6,970 nt of DNA, taken from contig CAVEGR010000101.1 in assembly GCA_963615565.1 (NCBI GenBank), positions 1 to 6,970 on the forward strand, given 5' to 3'. Below, piece after piece: positions 4,893 to 6,970 of the stretch. The notes beneath the pieces were generated by a model. The model ran no database searches. It worked only from the letters and a program-made list of their open reading frames with translations, and had not been told where the DNA came from. A program made the translations under genes and the position numbers. The stretch comes from UBA9732 sp963615565 (GTDB taxonomy: Bacteria; Spirochaetota; Spirochaetia; Sphaerochaetales; Sphaerochaetaceae). Positions within the stretch are counted from its first letter, which is position 1. Each line of letters starts with the position of its first letter.

Positions 4893-6970
4893 TCAAATAT
4901 ACTCGTCAGAGACTTCAAGCTTTCTAGCAGTCTCGTGAATTTCAACAAATTCAAAGGTATCGCCTTCTTTGAGATCCTGGAAACCTTCAATTCCAATACC
5001 ACACTCAAAACCAGCAGCAACCTCACGAACATCATCCTTAAAGCGTTTGAGAGAAGTAATCTTGACCAAATCCTTGTTGATTTGGATGTTTTCTCTAATA
5101 ACACGACAGTAATTATTTCTCTTTACGCTACCTGAAAGAACATAACATCCTGCAACAAGACCAACCTTAGGCACTCTGAAGACCTGTCTGACTGTAGCTG
5201 TACCAACATCCACTTCTGTCTTCTCTGGTGAGAGCATACCTTCCATAGCAGCTCTAACATCATCAACAACATTGTAAATGATGTTGTACTTTCTAATCTC
5301 AATCTTCTCTTGGTCAGCCCTAGCCTGAGCCTTTGGAGTAGGTCTAACGTTAAATCCAATGACCAAAGCCGGGTTCTCTGAAGCAGATGCAAGGTTAATA
5401 TCATCTTCAATAATAGCACCAGCAGCAGCACGAATAACTCTAACTCTAATTTCAGGCGTAGAAAGCTTTTCCAACGCAAGCTGGAGAGCTTCAACAGAAC
5501 CCTGAACGTCACCTTTGATGATAACGTTAAGCTCCTGTACTTCACCTTCTTTGATAGCATCATTGAGAGTCTCAAGCGTAACTTTCTTGAACTTGCTTGC
5601 CTGATTCATTCTCTCAAGCTCTTGCCTCTTAGTACCAATTTGTCTAGCCTGCTTTTCATTCTCACAAACCTGGAACGGATCACCAGCAGAAGGCACATCA
5701 GAAAGCCCAATCACCTCAACCGGTGTAGACGGGCCAGCAGAAGTAATCTTCTTGCCCTTATCATCAAACATAGCTCTAACTCTGCCCGGATAAATACCAG
5801 AAACATAATAATCACCCTGCTTGAGAGTACCACGCTCCACAATCACGGAAGCCACAATACCACGCCCCTGGTCAATGCGAGCTTCAAGTATTTTGCCTTC
5901 AGCTCTACAATTTGGGTTAGCCCTAAGGTCCATCATCTCCGCCTGAAGCAGTATGGTATCCAAAAGCTCATCAATACCCTGCTTCTTCAAGGCCGATATC
6001 TGACAGTACAATGTCTGACCGCCCCACTCTTCAGGCACAAGGCCTTTATCTGAAAGTTGTTGCATAACTCTCTCAGGCTTAGCATCAGGCAAATCAATTT
6101 TGTTAATTGCAACAATGATAGGAACATTAGCAGCCTTAGCATGGTCAATAGCTTCCAAAGTCTGAGGCATGACACCATCATTTGCAGCAACAACAAGAAC
6201 AACAATATCGGTCAACTGTGCACCACGAGCTCTCATCATAGTAAAGGCAGCATGACCCGGAGTATCCAAGAAGACAACATCTCCCTTACCGGGAATAGAA
6301 ACCTTATAAGCACCAATGTGCTGAGTAATACCACCAAACTCGCCAGCAACTACGTTTGTAGATCTAATAGCATCCAAAAGCTTAGTTTTACCATGGTCAA
6401 CGTGGCCCATGACAGTAACAATAGGAGCTCTTGGAAGAAGATCTTCTTCACTATCCTCTTCTCTAGCAATAATTGTTTCATCATAAAGATTTACAAGATG
6501 AACAGTACAACCGTATTCATCAGCAATCAAAGTAGCAGTATCGCTATCAATGCTTTCATTAATGCTTACCATCATTCCCATGCCAAAGAGCTTAGAAATA
6601 ATCTCAGAAGCCTTAATGTTCATTTTTCTAGCAAGATCACTAACAGTGATAGAAGAAAGAATATCTATTGACTTTGGAACAGCAGCAGAAGGTTCCTGAC
6701 TCTTGGACTTCTTACCAAACTGCTTGAACTCCATCTCTTCATCAGTTCTTTCATCTCTGCGGTCTTTACCCTTATCTTTAGAGTAAACTCTTCTATTCTT
6801 ATCCACAGAAACAGGCTCAGAAGGAACACCAAAACCACCTCTGAAACCACCTCTGTTATTATCCTTAGAACCAAAAGCAGGCTTCTGACCAAAACTAGGC
6901 CTTTGGCCATCCTTGTTAAAACCGCCCTGCCTGTTTCCAAAATTGCCTCTATTATTGCCCTGTTGTGCAC
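4893..6970 (-). CDS. infB: Translation initiation factor IF-2 (5' end missing)
   Basis: GTPase that brings initiator fMet-tRNA to the 30S subunit and promotes 50S joining in the cytoplasm. The frame is open to the window edge, so the true start lies beyond base 6970; 691 residues are visible. The first ~55 visible residues are low-complexity (Gly, Arg, Asn, Phe, Gln), followed by a charged Lys/Arg/Glu stretch. A helical IF2-N-like segment lies near 100-150. The G domain has all five motifs: GHVDHGKT (188-195, bases 6384-6407), GGITQHIGA (212-220), DTPGH (235-239), NKID (289-292) and SALK (325-328). Beta-barrel domain II, domain III and the C-terminal fMet-tRNA-binding domain follow, ending with the typical ECGIGIEGFQDLKEGD stretch and a TGA stop. 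The GTG at 6806 is an internal Val codon with no Shine-Dalgarno, not the start. It leads the operon in this window, 32 bases before rbfA. Identification is secure. Confidence 0.97.
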   Translation of the reverse strand, partial: AQQGNNRGNFGNRQGGFNKDGQRPSFGQKPAFGSKDNNRGGFRGGFGVPSEPVSVDKNRRVYSKDKGKDRRDERTDEEMEFKQFGKKSKSQEPSAAVPKSIDILSSITVSDLARKMNIKASEIISKLFGMGMMVSINESIDSDTATLIADEYGCTVHLVNLYDETIIAREEDSEEDLLPRAPIVTVMGHVDHGKTKLLDAIRSTNVVAGEFGGITQHIGAYKVSIPGKGDVVFLDTPGHAAFTMMRARGAQLTDIVVLVVAANDGVMPQTLEAIDHAKAANVPIIVAINKIDLPDAKPERVMQQLSDKGLVPEEWGGQTLYCQISALKKQGIDELLDTILLQAEMMDLRANPNCRAEGKILEARIDQGRGIVASVIVERGTLKQGDYYVSGIYPGRVRAMFDDKGKKITSAGPSTPVEVIGLSDVPSAGDPFQVCENEKQARQIGTKRQELERMNQASKFKKVTLETLNDAIKEGEVQELNVIIKGDVQGSVEALQLALEKLSTPEIRVRVIRAAAGAIIEDDINLASASENPALVIGFNVRPTPKAQARADQEKIEIRKYNIIYNVVDDVRAAMEGMLSPEKTEVDVGTATVRQVFRVPKVGLVAGCYVLSGSVKRNNYCRVIRENIQINKDLVKITSLKRFKDDVREVAAGFECGIGIEGFQDLKEGDTFEFVEIHETARKLEVSDEYI

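Overview
The window is one co-directional block of translation and RNA-metabolism genes, all on the minus strand. Read in the direction of transcription (high to low coordinates) the order is infB (5' end cut by the window edge), rbfA, truB, ribF, rpsO, pnp, and the start of a dUTPase gene (dut, 3' part outside the window). This is the widely conserved bacterial infB-rbfA-truB-ribF-rpsO-pnp order. nusA would be expected just upstream of infB, beyond base 6970. Nothing points to mobile elements, CRISPR arrays, tRNA or rRNA genes, or plus-strand genes.

The likely source is a spirochaete of the Treponema type (moderate confidence, inferred from sequence and memory only). The cues are the same gene order as I recall for Treponema pallidum, the TruB active-site variant GTLDKFA in place of the usual GTLDPxA, an IF-2 P-loop continuing as GKTKLLD, and rather AT-rich coding DNA.

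Layout. Bases 6970-4893 hold IF-2 with a Gly/Arg/Asn/Phe-rich disordered N-terminal stretch. Bases 4860-4516 hold RbfA. TruB (4515-3586) starts on GTG directly after the rbfA stop. RibF (3589-2789) starts on GTG overlapping the truB stop as GTGA. S15 (2784-2518) starts 4 bases after the ribF stop. The only sizeable non-coding stretch is 2359-2517 (159 bases), between rpsO and pnp. It contains a GC-rich hairpin with a wobble pair that only works in minus-strand RNA, a U-rich run, and an uninterrupted 44-base purine tract leading into the pnp ribosome-binding site. PNPase fills 2358-127, and dut starts at 127 in a TGATG overlap with the pnp stop.

How the genes fit together. IF-2 starts translation, RbfA and S15 act in 30S assembly, TruB modifies tRNA, PNPase degrades RNA, RibF makes flavin cofactor, and dUTPase clears dUTP. 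Tight junctions suggest one transcript with translational coupling, with possible separate control or processing of pnp in the 159-base leader. The most unusual points are a RibF whose C-terminal riboflavin-kinase domain is short and lacks recognisable signature motifs, the RGG/NFG-like head of IF-2, the structured and purine-rich pnp leader, and the partial dut gene that is easy to miss at the edge. I see no novel multi-gene system; this is mainly an ordinary housekeeping operon.
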